A stretch of DNA of 64,000 bases from Couchioplanes caeruleus (GTDB taxonomy: Bacteria > Actinomycetota > Actinomycetes > Mycobacteriales > Micromonosporaceae), in assembly GCF_023499255.1 (NCBI RefSeq), contig NZ_CP092183.1, forward strand, positions 1,433,501 through 1,497,500, written 5' to 3'. Below are positions 9,479 to 17,932 of the stretch, piece by piece (within the stretch, counting starts at the first letter, position 1; each line of letters starts with the position of its first letter). The notes beneath the pieces were generated by a model. The model did not search any database. It had not been told where the DNA came from and saw only the letters and a program-made list of their open reading frames with translations. Position numbers and translations under genes: made by a program.

Positions 9479-10701
9479 CGGCACTTCCAGAGCAGCGGGT
9501 GGTTGGACACGTCCTCGCCGCTGGAGTAGCCGGCGGCGGTCCGCCCGTCGTCGCTGAAGCTGGAGATCAGGTAGTCCTGCCGGCCTTTCGCCTTGCGGTA
9601 CCCGGGCAGCTCCGTCGTCACGTTGCCGTCGCTGGTGATCACGGGGCGCCGGGCCTCACCGATGATCCACCCGTTGGCGGCCACCCGGGCGGGCATGCCC
9701 GAGTCGTCCGGCAGGCGCTCGTACCGCCCGGTGGCGATGCGGAAGCGGAAGAACTCGAACCGGCGCTCCTTCCCGGTGTCGACGACGGAGCGCCCCACCA
9801 CCCAGCCGTTGCGGATGGACGCCGGCCAGAACATGGTCGCTTTCTTCCCGTCGACCTTCGGCAGCGGCATCGCGCGGTGGGTGCCGTCGGGAAGCCACAG
9901 GTATCCGCTGCCCTCCTTGCCCTTGGGCGACACCGTGCCCAGGATGGTGCCGTCCTCGTCGATGTCGACCGCCGCGCCGGACTCCGTGCCGGGCGGTACG
10001 GGCAACGTCTCCGGCTGGGCGGTGATCGAGGACCAGCGGACGGGCAGCCCCTCGTAGATGGGGCCGAGGCTGCCCACCACCACGCCGGCGTCGTTGATCG
10101 CCTGGGCGACGGCCTCCCCGCCCGGGATCGGGGTGACCTTGCCTTTGCTGTAGGCGTACGGTCGCACTCCGGGCTCGAAGGTGTATCCCACGGCGTTCCC
10201 GCGCGTGTTGACGTCCTCGAAGCTCTGGTCCTCCCCGCCGATCCGGACGGTGTCGGCGATCTTGCCGTCCTTCCAGATCACCAGGGGCCGTGACCCGTCG
10301 TCCTTCCCGGCCGGGTACGTGCGCCCGACGACCCAGTGCCCGCTGGGGTCGCCGCCCGTGACCAGCGCCTTCTCCACGCCGTCGGTGGGCAGCCGGGTGA
10401 CCGTGCAGTCCTTCGGCCGCTCGAGCGGGGCGGCGGCGGTGATCGAGGGGGCGGGGGTGGCGACCGGCCGCGGGGCGGTGCTCGGCCGGCCCACCGCCGA
10501 GAACGCCAGCGTGCCGCCCGCCGCGGTGGTGGCGGTCAGCGCGACGATCGCCGTGCCGCTCGCCCACCAGCGGGTCAGGCGGCGCCGGCGGCCCTGCGCC
10601 ATGGCCCGGGCCACGTCGATGCGGGGCTGCCCGGCCGGCTCGCCCGCGAGGGGGCGCAGCAGGGCCCGGCCGTACCGCTCGTCGTCGAGGTGTTGTCTCA
10701 C
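9475..10701 (-). CDS. Membrane-anchored HAF-repeat/beta-propeller protein, partner of SigE-type sigma factor
   Basis: A 408-aa protein whose GTG start at 10701 overlaps the TGA of the sigma gene (GTGA). A short cytoplasmic N-terminus (MRQHLDDERYGRALLRP) precedes one transmembrane helix at about 45-70. A large outside domain follows with repeated units such as AINDAGVVVGSL and DIDEDGTILGTV, resembling HAF-type propeller blades. The position and topology are those of an anti-sigma factor or signal receptor for the adjacent sigma factor, but no zinc-finger motif is visible, so that role is inference. The stop overlaps the convergent oxidoreductase. Confidence 0.75.
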   Translation of the reverse strand: MRQHLDDERYGRALLRPLAGEPAGQPRIDVARAMAQGRRRRLTRWWASGTAIVALTATTAAGGTLAFSAVGRPSTAPRPVATPAPSITAAAPLERPKDCTVTRLPTDGVEKALVTGGDPSGHWVVGRTYPAGKDDGSRPLVIWKDGKIADTVRIGGEDQSFEDVNTRGNAVGYTFEPGVRPYAYSKGKVTPIPGGEAVAQAINDAGVVVGSLGPIYEGLPVRWSSITAQPETLPVPPGTESGAAVDIDEDGTILGTVSPKGKEGSGYLWLPDGTHRAMPLPKVDGKKATMFWPASIRNGWVVGRSVVDTGKERRFEFFRFRIATGRYERLPDDSGMPARVAANGWIIGEARRPVITSDGNVTTELPGYRKAKGRQDYLISSFSDDGRTAAGYSSGEDVSNHPLLWKCR

Positions 10702-11207
10702 TGGTTGCTCCCGATCTCGATGCGGTCGCCGAGGATGCGGCGCAGCGCCGCCAGCCCGTGCGACGTCTGGCTCTTCACGGTGCCCTCGCTGCAGTTCAGC
10801 GCCCGGGCGACGTCGGCGACGGGCTGGTCGCAGAGGAACCGCAGGACCAGCACGGCCTGCTGCCGGGGCGGCACCTGCGACAGCGCGGCGCGCAGCACGG
10901 TGCGTTCCTCGACGTCCGGGTGAGCGCCGGCCGGGACCGGACGTTCCGGTGGGGCGCCGAGCCGGACCTTCCACCAGCCCCGGCGCTTCTCGTCGAGGAA
11001 CGTGCGGACCAGGATGGCGTGCACGTACCCGTCGAGGTTCTCCACGCGGCCGATCCGCGGCCAGCGCGCGTACAACTTGGTGATGGCCTCCTGTACCAGG
11101 TCGTCGGCCTGGTGCACGTCGCCGCACAGCAGGTACGCCGTACGCCGCAGCGCCGCCGCCCGCCCGTGGACGTACGCCACGTACTCCGAATCCGTCCCGT
11201 CAGCCAT
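10698..11207 (-). CDS. SigE-family ECF RNA polymerase sigma factor
   Basis: A 169-aa sigma factor. ATG 11207 is preferred over the longer GTG start at 11228 because GGGAG lies 5-6 bases before it. Region 2 contains LRRTAYLLCGDVHQADDLVQEA and region 4 the helix-turn-helix PVADVARALNCSEGTVKSQ. This is the small SigE-type subfamily common in streptomycetes and relatives. It is translationally coupled to the membrane propeller protein, its likely partner. It diverges from the SigK gene 127 bases away. Confidence 0.85.
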   Translation of the reverse strand: MADGTDSEYVAYVHGRAAALRRTAYLLCGDVHQADDLVQEAITKLYARWPRIGRVENLDGYVHAILVRTFLDEKRRGWWKVRLGAPPERPVPAGAHPDVEERTVLRAALSQVPPRQQAVLVLRFLCDQPVADVARALNCSEGTVKSQTSHGLAALRRILGDRIEIGSNQ

Positions 11208-11270
11208 CCCAGCTCCCGTCGCCGACACACCTGCTAGACGGAAGTTCGCCAGGTTCGGTTATACGGCGGC

Positions 11271-11298
11271 CCATCCGCATAGCGTCCGGCTCCGAATC
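11271..11298 (+). promoter_or_regulatory. SigK-type promoter upstream of sigK
   Basis: CCATCC at 11271-11276 and CGAATC at 11293-11298 are separated by 16 bases. As I recall it, the mycobacterial SigK consensus is CCATCC-N16/17-CGAATA. The element ends 36 bases before the sigK start, indicating autoregulation. A matching element stands before the fasciclin gene. Confidence 0.7.
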
Positions 11299-11333
11299 GA
11301 CGTTGAATGCCTGTGGACGAAGAGAGGGCCAGC

Positions 11334-11945
11334 ATGGCGGAGTACGGCGCGGCCCGGAACCGGCCCGACCACCTGTCGGCGGTTCCGGCGCCGCCCACGG
11401 ACGTCGGCGACCTGCTGCGCGGGATCGCCCGGGGTGACGAGGCGGCCTTCGGGCGGCTCTACGACCTGGTGGCGCCGCGTGTCTTCGGGCTGATCCGGCG
11501 GGTGCTGCGCGACCCGGCCCAGGCCGAGGAGGTGACGCAGGAGGTGCTCGTCGAGGTGTGGCGCACCGCCGCGCGCTTCGACTCGGCCCGCGGGTCGGCC
11601 ACCGCCTGGGTGTTCACCATCGCGCACCGGCGGGCCGTCGACCGGGTACGCGCCGAGCAGGCCTCCGCCGACCGCACCCTGAAGGTCGGCGCCGCCTCGG
11701 TCGACACCCCGTACGACGAGGTGGTCGACGAGGTGGCCGGCCGGCTGGAGCGCCAGCAGGTGCGCCGCTGCATGGACGATCTCACCGAGCTGCAGCGGCA
11801 GGCCGTGACGCTCGCGTACTACCAGGGCCACTCGTACCGCGAGGTGGCCGATCTGCTCGAGACGCCGCTGCCCACGGTCAAGACCCGGATGCGCGACGGC
11901 CTGATCCGCCTGCGCGACTGCCTGGGCGTGGAGGTGACCGCATGA
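11334..11945 (+). CDS. sigK: ECF RNA polymerase sigma factor SigK
   Basis: A 203-aa sigma factor from ATG 11334, which follows GAGAGGG; ATG 11307 would add nine residues. Region 2 includes VFGLIRRVLRDPAQAEEVTQ and VEVWRTAARFD. Region 4 includes YYQGHSYREVADLLETPLPT. The gene overlaps the next, an RskA-type anti-sigma factor, by ATGA, and a fasciclin lipoprotein follows. This resembles the Mycobacterium tuberculosis SigK regulon, where SigK-RskA controls MPT70/MPT83. The SigK-like promoter upstream supports autoregulation. Confidence 0.85.
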   Translation: MAEYGAARNRPDHLSAVPAPPTDVGDLLRGIARGDEAAFGRLYDLVAPRVFGLIRRVLRDPAQAEEVTQEVLVEVWRTAARFDSARGSATAWVFTIAHRRAVDRVRAEQASADRTLKVGAASVDTPYDEVVDEVAGRLERQQVRRCMDDLTELQRQAVTLAYYQGHSYREVADLLETPLPTVKTRMRDGLIRLRDCLGVEVTA

Positions 11946-12688
11946 CCCCGACGGATGTGCACGCGCTGGTGGGCGCCTATGCCCTGGACGCGGTGGACGA
12001 CCTGGAACGGGCCGCCTTCGAACGGCACCTGGCCGAGTGCGCGGCCTGCCGTACCGAGGTGGACGAGCTGCGGGAGACCGCGGCCCGGCTGGCCGACGGG
12101 ACCTGGTCGGTGCCGCCACCGCGGTTGAAGGCCGAGGTCATGGCCGCGATCGGCCGGACCCGGCAGCTGCCGCCGCCGGACACGGCCGCGCCTTCGGGCC
12201 GTTCCCGTGAGAACCGCTGGCGCCGGTATTCGGTGGCCGCGGCCGCGGCGGTGGTCCTGGCAGCGGGCACGGGCACGACCGTCTACGCGATCCAGGAGCA
12301 GCGGGTACGGGACGAGCGCGCGATCGCCTCGGCCGCCGAACAGCAGCAGCAGCGTACGCAGTCCATCCTCTCCGCTCCCGACCTCGTGGTCCGCACCGCG
12401 CCGGTCACGGGGGGTGGACGGGTGACCGTGGCGTCCTCGGCGTTGCAGGGTGCGAGCGTGGTGACGCTCCAGGCCGACCGGGCGCCCGGCGCCGACCGGG
12501 CGTTCCAGATGTGGACGATCCGCGGCGCGGGCGACCCCGTATCCCCGGGTGTCATGAACCCCGGGCAGCAGTCGGCGGTGGCAGTGGTGAAGGGGATTCC
12601 CGGCAACGACATCTTCGCGGTGTCGCTGGAGCCGGCGGGTGGTTCGGCGCGACCGACCACAGTGGTCGCTAAAGTTTCTTTGGCCTGA
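11942..12688 (+). CDS. rskA: Anti-sigma-K factor RskA
   Basis: A 248-aa membrane anti-sigma factor holding SigK inactive until cleaved. The cytoplasmic N-terminus has the zinc-binding motif His29-x3-Cys33-x2-Cys36 (HLAECAAC). One transmembrane helix lies at about 97-118 (YSVAAAAAVVLAAG). The outer RskA domain contains FQMWTIRGAGDPVSPGV. The start overlaps the sigK stop (ATGA), giving balanced synthesis. It is followed after 68 bases by the fasciclin gene. Confidence 0.9.
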   Translation: MTPTDVHALVGAYALDAVDDLERAAFERHLAECAACRTEVDELRETAARLADGTWSVPPPRLKAEVMAAIGRTRQLPPPDTAAPSGRSRENRWRRYSVAAAAAVVLAAGTGTTVYAIQEQRVRDERAIASAAEQQQQRTQSILSAPDLVVRTAPVTGGGRVTVASSALQGASVVTLQADRAPGADRAFQMWTIRGAGDPVSPGVMNPGQQSAVAVVKGIPGNDIFAVSLEPAGGSARPTTVVAKVSLA

Positions 12689-12691
12689 GAG

Positions 12692-12719
12692 CAATCCGGC
12701 GCGCATACGGGTCCGAATC
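12692..12719 (+). promoter_or_regulatory. SigK-type promoter upstream of fasciclin lipoprotein gene
   Basis: CAATCC at 12692-12697 and CGAATC at 12714-12719 are spaced by 16 bases, the same spacing and -10 as the element before sigK, with one change in the -35. The start codon is 37 bases downstream, with GAGG between. Confidence 0.68.
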
Positions 12720-12756
12720 AGTAGCGAAGGTAAGAACCACTACTGAGAGGTCCAAA

Positions 12757-13401
12757 ATGCGCGCCACGAAGCTCACCGCAGTCGCCGCAGCCGCCCTGTT
12801 CTCCGTCTCCCTGGCGGCCTGCGGCGACGACTCCTCCTCGGACGACACCGGTTCGGCCGCCGCCCCGGCGCCCATGACCTCCTCGGCCGCGCCGATGATG
12901 TCGTCGGACGCGGGTACGGACACCATGACGAACTTCGGCTCCGGCTGCGCGGCCGTGCCGAAGGACGCCTCGAACCCGGGCAGCTTCGAGGCGATGGCCC
13001 AGGTGCCGGTCGCCACCGCCGCCTCCGGCAACCCCGTGCTGTCCACACTGGTCACCGCCGTCAAGAAGGCCGGCCTGGTCGACTCGCTCAACAACGCCAA
13101 GGACATCACCGTCTTCGCGCCGGCGAACTCCGCGTTCGAGAAGATCCCGTCGAAGGACCTGAACAAGGTGCTCGCCGACAAGAAGACGCTGACCAGCATC
13201 CTCACGTACCACGTGGTGTCCGGGAAGCTCGCGCCCGCCGACCTGGCCGGCACGCACAAGACCCTCGAGGGTGACAACCTCAAGGTCACCGGCAGCGGCA
13301 CCGACTTCAAGGTCAACGACGCGTCGGTCGTCTGCGGCAACGTGCAGACCGCGAACGCGACGGTCTACATCATCGACTCCGTTCTGATGCCGAAGAGCTG
13401 A
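12757..13401 (+). CDS. Fasciclin-domain (MPT83/MPT70-like) lipoprotein
   Basis: A 214-aa exported lipoprotein. The signal peptide ends SLAAC with lipid-modified Cys22, followed by a Ser/Asp/Ala/Met-rich linker. The FAS1 domain (about 65-214) shows NPVLSTLVTAVKKAGLVDSL, DITVFAPANSAFEKIP, LTSILTYHVVSGKL and the terminal VYIIDSVLMPKS. FAS1 domains mediate surface adhesion or binding; the mycobacterial homologues MPT70 and MPT83 are SigK targets. It sits between rskA and a molybdoenzyme gene that starts 5 bases after its stop and is probably co-transcribed from the SigK-like promoter. Confidence 0.9.
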   Translation: MRATKLTAVAAAALFSVSLAACGDDSSSDDTGSAAAPAPMTSSAAPMMSSDAGTDTMTNFGSGCAAVPKDASNPGSFEAMAQVPVATAASGNPVLSTLVTAVKKAGLVDSLNNAKDITVFAPANSAFEKIPSKDLNKVLADKKTLTSILTYHVVSGKLAPADLAGTHKTLEGDNLKVTGSGTDFKVNDASVVCGNVQTANATVYIIDSVLMPKS

Positions 13402-13406
13402 TCGCA

Positions 13407-14882
13407 GTGCTCCGGCGTACGCGTCCGGCTCTGGCCGGCATGCTCTCCGCCGCCCTCGGGGTGGCCGCCGCGGAACTCCTCGCGGCGGCCACCCGGCCGG
13501 CGGCCGGACCCCTGGTCGCGGTCGGCGGGGCGGTCATCGACGCGACACCGACGCCGGTCAAGGAGTTCGCCGTACGGACCCTCGGCACGCACGACAAGCC
13601 GGTGCTGCTCGGCTCGATCGTGCTGGTCCTGCTGCTGTTCACCGCCGTCGTCGGCCTCCTGAGCGCCCGTCGCCGCTGGATGGCGGTGGCCGGGGCCGCG
13701 GTCTTCGGCATCGCGGGCGCCGCCGCCGCACTGTCCCGGCCGGCCGCCATCGCGTACGACGCCGTACCGTCCCTGCTCGGCGCCGCGATCGCCGGTGTAG
13801 TCCTGCTGTTCTGGGCGCCCGCCGCGCCCGCAGCACCCGGCCGGCGCCGCTTCCTGAGGACCGCGTTGCTGGTTGCCGGCGGAACTGTCGTGGCCGGCGC
13901 CGCAGCCGAGACGGTCAAGCGGATCAAGGGTGGCGCGGTGGCCCAGTCCCGCGAGGCGATCACCCTGCCCGCGGCCGCGGACCCCGCGAAACCCCTGCCC
14001 AGCGGCATCGCACCGGGCTTCTACTCCGACAAGCTCTACCGGGTCGACACCGCCCTCACCGTGCCCCGCATCGACGCCGGCGGGTGGCGGTTGAAGATCC
14101 ACGGCATGGTCCGGGACGAGATCTCGCTGTCCTTCGCGGACCTGCTCGAGCGGCCCCTCGTCGAGCGCGACATCACGCTGAACTGCGTGTCCAACGAGGT
14201 CGGCGGGCCGTACATCGGGACGGCCCGCTGGCTGGGCGTACCGCTGGCGCCGCTGCTGGCCGAGGTCGGCGTGGACGCCGCGGCGGACCAGATCGTGGCG
14301 CGTTCCGCGGAGGGCATGACCATCGGTACGCCGCTCGCCACGGCCCTCGACGGCCGCGACACGATGCTCTGCGTCGGCATGAACGGCGAACCGCTCGAGC
14401 TGGAACACGGCTTCCCGGTGCGGATGCTCACCCCCGGCCTGTACGGCTACGCCGGCGCCTGCAAGTGGGTCACCGAGCTGGAGCTCACCACGTTCGCCGA
14501 CTTCGACGCGTACTGGGTCCGGCGCGGCTGGGCGGCGAACGGGCCGGTCAGGACGGCCTCACGGATCGACCGCCCGCAGCCGTTCGCCCGGCCTGCCGCG
14601 GGGAAGGTGACGGTCGCCGGGGTGGCGTGGGCGCAGGGCCGCGGCATCCGCACCGTCGAGGTACGTGTCGACGACCGCCCGTGGCGCAAGGCGGAGCTGC
14701 TGCCCGTACCGTCGTCGGACACCTGGGTTCAATGGCGCCATGAGTGGGATGCGACACCCGGCCTGCACACCCTCGCGGTACGCGCGACCGACGGCGCCGG
14801 CGACGTGCAGACCGAGCAGCGGGCGACGCCGTACCCGTCCGGTGCGACCGGCTGGCACAGCGTCACCGTGACGGTGGAGTAA
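13407..14882 (+). CDS. Membrane-anchored sulfite-oxidase-family molybdopterin oxidoreductase
   Basis: A 491-aa protein from GTG 13407. The first 170 residues hold four to five transmembrane helices, the last preceded by RRRFLR. The outer part is a sulfite-oxidase fold. The molybdenum-ligand Cys is expected at 260 in ITLNCVSNEVGG. GYAGACKWVTELELT marks the cofactor domain, and the C-terminal third is a Mo-co dimerisation domain ending GWHSVTVTVE. It probably oxidises or reduces a small substrate at the membrane surface; the substrate is unknown. It follows the fasciclin gene by 5 bases and likely belongs to the SigK regulon. Confidence 0.87.
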   Translation: MLRRTRPALAGMLSAALGVAAAELLAAATRPAAGPLVAVGGAVIDATPTPVKEFAVRTLGTHDKPVLLGSIVLVLLLFTAVVGLLSARRRWMAVAGAAVFGIAGAAAALSRPAAIAYDAVPSLLGAAIAGVVLLFWAPAAPAAPGRRRFLRTALLVAGGTVVAGAAAETVKRIKGGAVAQSREAITLPAAADPAKPLPSGIAPGFYSDKLYRVDTALTVPRIDAGGWRLKIHGMVRDEISLSFADLLERPLVERDITLNCVSNEVGGPYIGTARWLGVPLAPLLAEVGVDAAADQIVARSAEGMTIGTPLATALDGRDTMLCVGMNGEPLELEHGFPVRMLTPGLYGYAGACKWVTELELTTFADFDAYWVRRGWAANGPVRTASRIDRPQPFARPAAGKVTVAGVAWAQGRGIRTVEVRVDDRPWRKAELLPVPSSDTWVQWRHEWDATPGLHTLAVRATDGAGDVQTEQRATPYPSGATGWHSVTVTVE

Positions 14883-14883
14883 G

Positions 14884-15174
14884 TCAGGGGACTGTACGCT
14901 CGATCGCGGCGGCCCCGTCGCGTTCCAGCTCCTCGCGGGCCCGCTCGATGTTCTCCGGCGTCGGGTCCCGGCCCTCCGCCACGGCCAGGTCCACGGGCTC
15001 CCACTCCTGGTCGGCGCCCGTCCGCACCACCGGCTCCTCGCCCGGCTGCAGGAACTGGGGGTTGTCGGAGTCGGGGCCGCCCCCGGTGATGAAGGCGTCC
15101 ACCGCGACGTCGTCCTCGATGGCGTCGGCCACCTCCGGGGTCTCCTCCAGCGGCGGCTGATTCTGATCGGTCAT
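14884..15174 (-). CDS. Conserved hypothetical acidic protein
   Basis: A 96-aa protein from ATG 15174, with GGAGGA 5 bases before it. It is very acidic and Pro/Glu-rich (PPLEETPEVADAIEDD) and ends in a charged helix (PENIERAREELERDGAAA). No transmembrane segment or catalytic motif is visible; it looks like a small soluble stress or scaffold-type protein of actinobacteria. It converges on the molybdoenzyme gene with one base between stops. Function unknown. Confidence 0.7.
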   Translation of the reverse strand: MTDQNQPPLEETPEVADAIEDDVAVDAFITGGGPDSDNPQFLQPGEEPVVRTGADQEWEPVDLAVAEGRDPTPENIERAREELERDGAAAIERTVP

Positions 15175-15470
15175 CGTTCCTCCAAGGGCCACGCTTGCGT
15201 CCTGGCTCCCGGCATACCCCCCGGTGCAGTTGTCCACGCACCCACGCCGAATGGGACGATCGATTCGTTGGGGCACCAAGCGAGCGCGATTCGGACAGCC
15301 GCCGCGCGCATCGGATGGACGGTGCGTAGCGGGCCGAATACATTTCTGCCGTGCCACGTGTATGAGCGTTCCGGCGGGGAAGGCGCACGCCCGTGGCGAG
15401 GGGAACATGATATGAGCGATCGCTGGACAGCGTGGCCCCACTCCGGCCCGGCCGAGCGGGGCGAGGCGAG
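15175..15470 (+). other. Intergenic region with a possible 20-codon upstream ORF
   Basis: About 296 bases between divergent genes. The only structure I see is a short ORF at 15412-15474 (MSDRWTAWPHSGPAERGEAR) with GGGG upstream. It ends in a GTGA overlap with the start of the next gene and could couple translation. The rest shows no hairpin or repeat I can support. Confidence 0.35.
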
Positions 15471-15806
15471 GTGAGCAGTCTGCCCGACGCCGAGCGGGAC
15501 GCGGGTGAGGTGGTACGGCTGCTCGAGGCGCTCGTGGCGTCGTTGCGGGCGCGCGGAGCGGACCTCGGCGACGAGAGCGAGGCCCTGGCCGCCCTGGCCC
15601 GGGAGGGCGGTACGGCGGCCGGCCGGGTCCTGGCCTACCTGCGTGCCCTGCAGGGCGCCGGCGACGGGGTGGCCGTCGCGGTGCCCCGGCACCTCGGCCC
15701 CTGGCGCGACTGGACGCCGACCCGGGGCAACCTTTTCGAGGGATTTCCTGCGCCGGCCCGGGTCGAGGAGTTCCCGCGGCCGCGGCGCTGCGATCCCGGC
15801 GAGTAG
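15471..15806 (+). CDS. Hypothetical protein
   Basis: A 111-aa protein from GTG 15471 (GAGG 6 bases upstream). Residues 1-65 form an Ala/Leu/Glu-rich helical region (GEVVRLLEALVASLRARGAD); the C-terminal part is Pro/Arg-rich (LGPWRDWTPTRGNLFEGF). No known domain is recognised. It converges on the AraC-family gene with three bases between stops. Codon bias fits a real gene, but with no family support I hold it at moderate confidence. Confidence 0.55.
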   Translation: MSSLPDAERDAGEVVRLLEALVASLRARGADLGDESEALAALAREGGTAAGRVLAYLRALQGAGDGVAVAVPRHLGPWRDWTPTRGNLFEGFPAPARVEEFPRPRRCDPGE

Positions 15807-15809
15807 CGC

Positions 15810-16814
15810 CTACCCCCGCGACCGCAGCGTGTCGGAGGGCGACACCCCGAAACGCGTCCGGTACGCCGACGCGAACCGTCCGAGGTGGGCGAAGCCCCAG
15901 CGGTGCGCCACCGCCGCCACCGTCGTACGGCCCGGATCCTCCATGCGCAGGGTCTCGTGCGCCCGGGTCAGGCGTACCTGTTGCAGGTAGGACATCGGTG
16001 CGCAGCCCACGTGCCGCCGGAAGCCCTCCTGCAGCGAGCGGACGCTCACCCCCGCGATGCGGGCCAGGTCCGCCACCGTGAACGGCCGCTCCGGCTCGTC
16101 GCGGATGGCGTCCATCGTGCGCCGTACGGCCCGGGGCGGCATCGCGGGCGCCGGCGCGGTGAGCTCCTCGGTGTACCGGTGCGGCATGCTCAGCAGCAGC
16201 CCCGAGACGATGCTGCGGCGCAGGTGCTCGGCGATCAGCGGCTGCCGGATCAGGCTCCCCGGCCGGGCGATCTCGGCGTGCAGCATCCGGACGAGCTCGC
16301 TCCAGCTGCGTACGGCGCCGTCGCCGAGCGCAACCTGCGGCGGCAGGTCCAGCGGGCCGTCGACCGGACGGCCCAGCAGATCGGCGAGCTCCGCCTCGAG
16401 CGCCGGCCGTTCGATCTTCACGTCCAGCTCCGCCGAGTACGCGTCGTGCAGCGTGTAGACCGGCTTGCCGGGTCCGTACACGACGGCCGTGCCGGGGTCC
16501 GCGGTGAGCTCCTGACCGGCGTGCCGGACGTGCACGCGGCCGGACGTGGGGATGGTGACGTGGTACGCGTCGAGATCGGTCGAGGCGATCGAGACGGCGG
16601 CCCCGAAACCGATGTGGCCGACGGTCAACGGTCCGAGTTGGATCACATCGGCGCGGAACTGGAAGCCCTCGGCGCCGTCGGGCGTACCGATCGCCAGCGG
16701 ATAGTAGAAGCTGGCCAGCAGCGATCGCATGTCCTCGATGTCGGAACTGCGAAAACCCGCCGTGGCGCGGTCTGCCAAGGGGGGCGTCACCGTCCTCTGG
16801 TGAACGTCAACCAT
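15810..16814 (-). CDS. AraC-family transcriptional regulator
   Basis: A 334-aa regulator from ATG 16814; GTG 16832 is an alternative. The N-terminal half is an AraC-binding-like sensor domain (AYHVTIPTSGRVHVRHAGQE, GTAVVYGPGKPVYTLHD). The C-terminal 100 residues carry two helix-turn-helix motifs (FTVADLARIAGVSVRSLQEG; VAAVAHRWGFAHLGRFASAY) followed by RFGVSPSDTLR. No obvious target lies beside it: the divergent gene is a STAS protein 277 bases away. Ligand unknown. Confidence 0.87.
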   Translation of the reverse strand: MVDVHQRTVTPPLADRATAGFRSSDIEDMRSLLASFYYPLAIGTPDGAEGFQFRADVIQLGPLTVGHIGFGAAVSIASTDLDAYHVTIPTSGRVHVRHAGQELTADPGTAVVYGPGKPVYTLHDAYSAELDVKIERPALEAELADLLGRPVDGPLDLPPQVALGDGAVRSWSELVRMLHAEIARPGSLIRQPLIAEHLRRSIVSGLLLSMPHRYTEELTAPAPAMPPRAVRRTMDAIRDEPERPFTVADLARIAGVSVRSLQEGFRRHVGCAPMSYLQQVRLTRAHETLRMEDPGRTTVAAVAHRWGFAHLGRFASAYRTRFGVSPSDTLRSRG

Positions 16815-17091
16815 GTCGCACGGCACTCCCACGCATACGGTGAGTATTCGGCCCGGAACAGTGGATCGTCAATCTCACGCGACGCGGGGTGACCGATCCA
16901 GCACATTCCGGCCAGATGAACTACCCTGGCGTTCCGCGCCTACCTGGCGTAACTTGCAGACCAGCGGATAGTTGTTGGGACGCGGAGGTCCAGCCGGCGC
17001 CGGGGTGAGGTGCCGGGCCGCGCGGCTGGTAGCGCGAAAGACCTCGCGGAACGTTCGGCGTCGCCCGCACGACGCCAGGAAGAGGGCAGCC

Positions 17092-17448
17092 GTGTATCTG
17101 CCGATCACCACTCGCCAGCTGGCCGATGGCACCGTCGAGATCGCCCCCAGCGGGGAGATCGATCTGGACAACGCCCACGTCCTGCGCGACGCCGTCAACG
17201 ACGTCCTGACCGCGCAGACGCCGGGCAAGATAGACCTCGACCTCCAACGGGTGATGTTGATCGACAGCATCGGCATCGGCATCCTCGTCGCCTGCTTCCA
17301 CGCGGCCGCCGCCTCCGGCGTGAAGCTCGCGGTGAGCCACCCCAGCCCGACCGTGTACCGGCAGCTCTGGATCTCCGGCCTGGTCGGCCTCCTCGGCTGC
17401 GCCGAACCGCCCTCCCCGCGCACCTCGGTGGGCCTGCGCCCCAGCTGA
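17092..17448 (+). CDS. STAS-domain anti-sigma factor antagonist
   Basis: A 118-aa single-domain protein of the SpoIIAA/RsbV type, expected to bind a serine kinase anti-sigma factor in a partner-switching pathway. The phosphorylatable Ser is in [10 protein letters not shown] (about residue 63). Start GTG 17092 follows AGGAAGAGGG. No cognate kinase is adjacent, so partners must be elsewhere. The C-terminal [14 protein letters not shown] is a family-typical tail. Confidence 0.85.
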   Translation: MYLPITTRQLADGTVEIAPSGEIDLDNAHVLRDAVNDVLTAQTPGKIDLDLQRVMLIDSIGIGILVACFHAAAASGVKLAVSHPSPTVYRQLWISGLVGLLGCAEPPSPRTSVGLRPS

Positions 17449-17546
17449 CGACGGTCCTGGGGGACCCCGCCGGGTTTGCCGGCCCGGCGGAGGTCCGCAG
17501 GCGCCGTTCGTCCTCGCCGCCGGCCGGGCCGGGCACAATGCAGCGC

Positions 17547-17882
17547 ATGTCCGTGCTGCGCTCCGTCGCCCTGTTCCTGCTTGCCGCCCTCGCCGAGATC
17601 GGCGGCGCGTGGCTCGTCTGGCAGGGCGTCCGCGAACACCGCGGCCTGCTGTACGTCGGCCTCGGGGTGGCGGCGCTCGGTGCGTACGGTTTCGTCGCGA
17701 CCCTGCAGCCCGACCCGAACTTCGGCCGCATCCTGGCCGCCTACGGCGGCGTCTTCGTCGCCGGATCCCTCGGATGGGGGATGCTCGTCGACGGCTTCCG
17801 GCCGGACCGCTGGGACCTCATCGGCGCGGCGTGCTGCCTCGCCGGCGTCGTCCTGATCATGTACGCCCCCCGCGGCGCCTGA
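17547..17882 (+). CDS. UPF0060 (YnfA-like) small membrane protein
   Basis: A 111-aa, four-helix membrane protein. The signature [18 protein letters not shown] and the terminal [21 protein letters not shown] identify the UPF0060/YnfA family, an SMR-like group sometimes linked to efflux, though function is not settled. ATG 17547 gives the family's usual length and has CACAAT seven bases upstream with no ribosome-binding site, as for a leaderless message; ATG 17538 is the alternative. Confidence 0.85.
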   Translation: MSVLRSVALFLLAALAEIGGAWLVWQGVREHRGLLYVGLGVAALGAYGFVATLQPDPNFGRILAAYGGVFVAGSLGWGMLVDGFRPDRWDLIGAACCLAGVVLIMYAPRGA

Positions 17883-17932
17883 CCCTCCGCCGTGGGCCGT
17901 GATCTTTCCGGGTGGCCTACCGTTGAACAATC

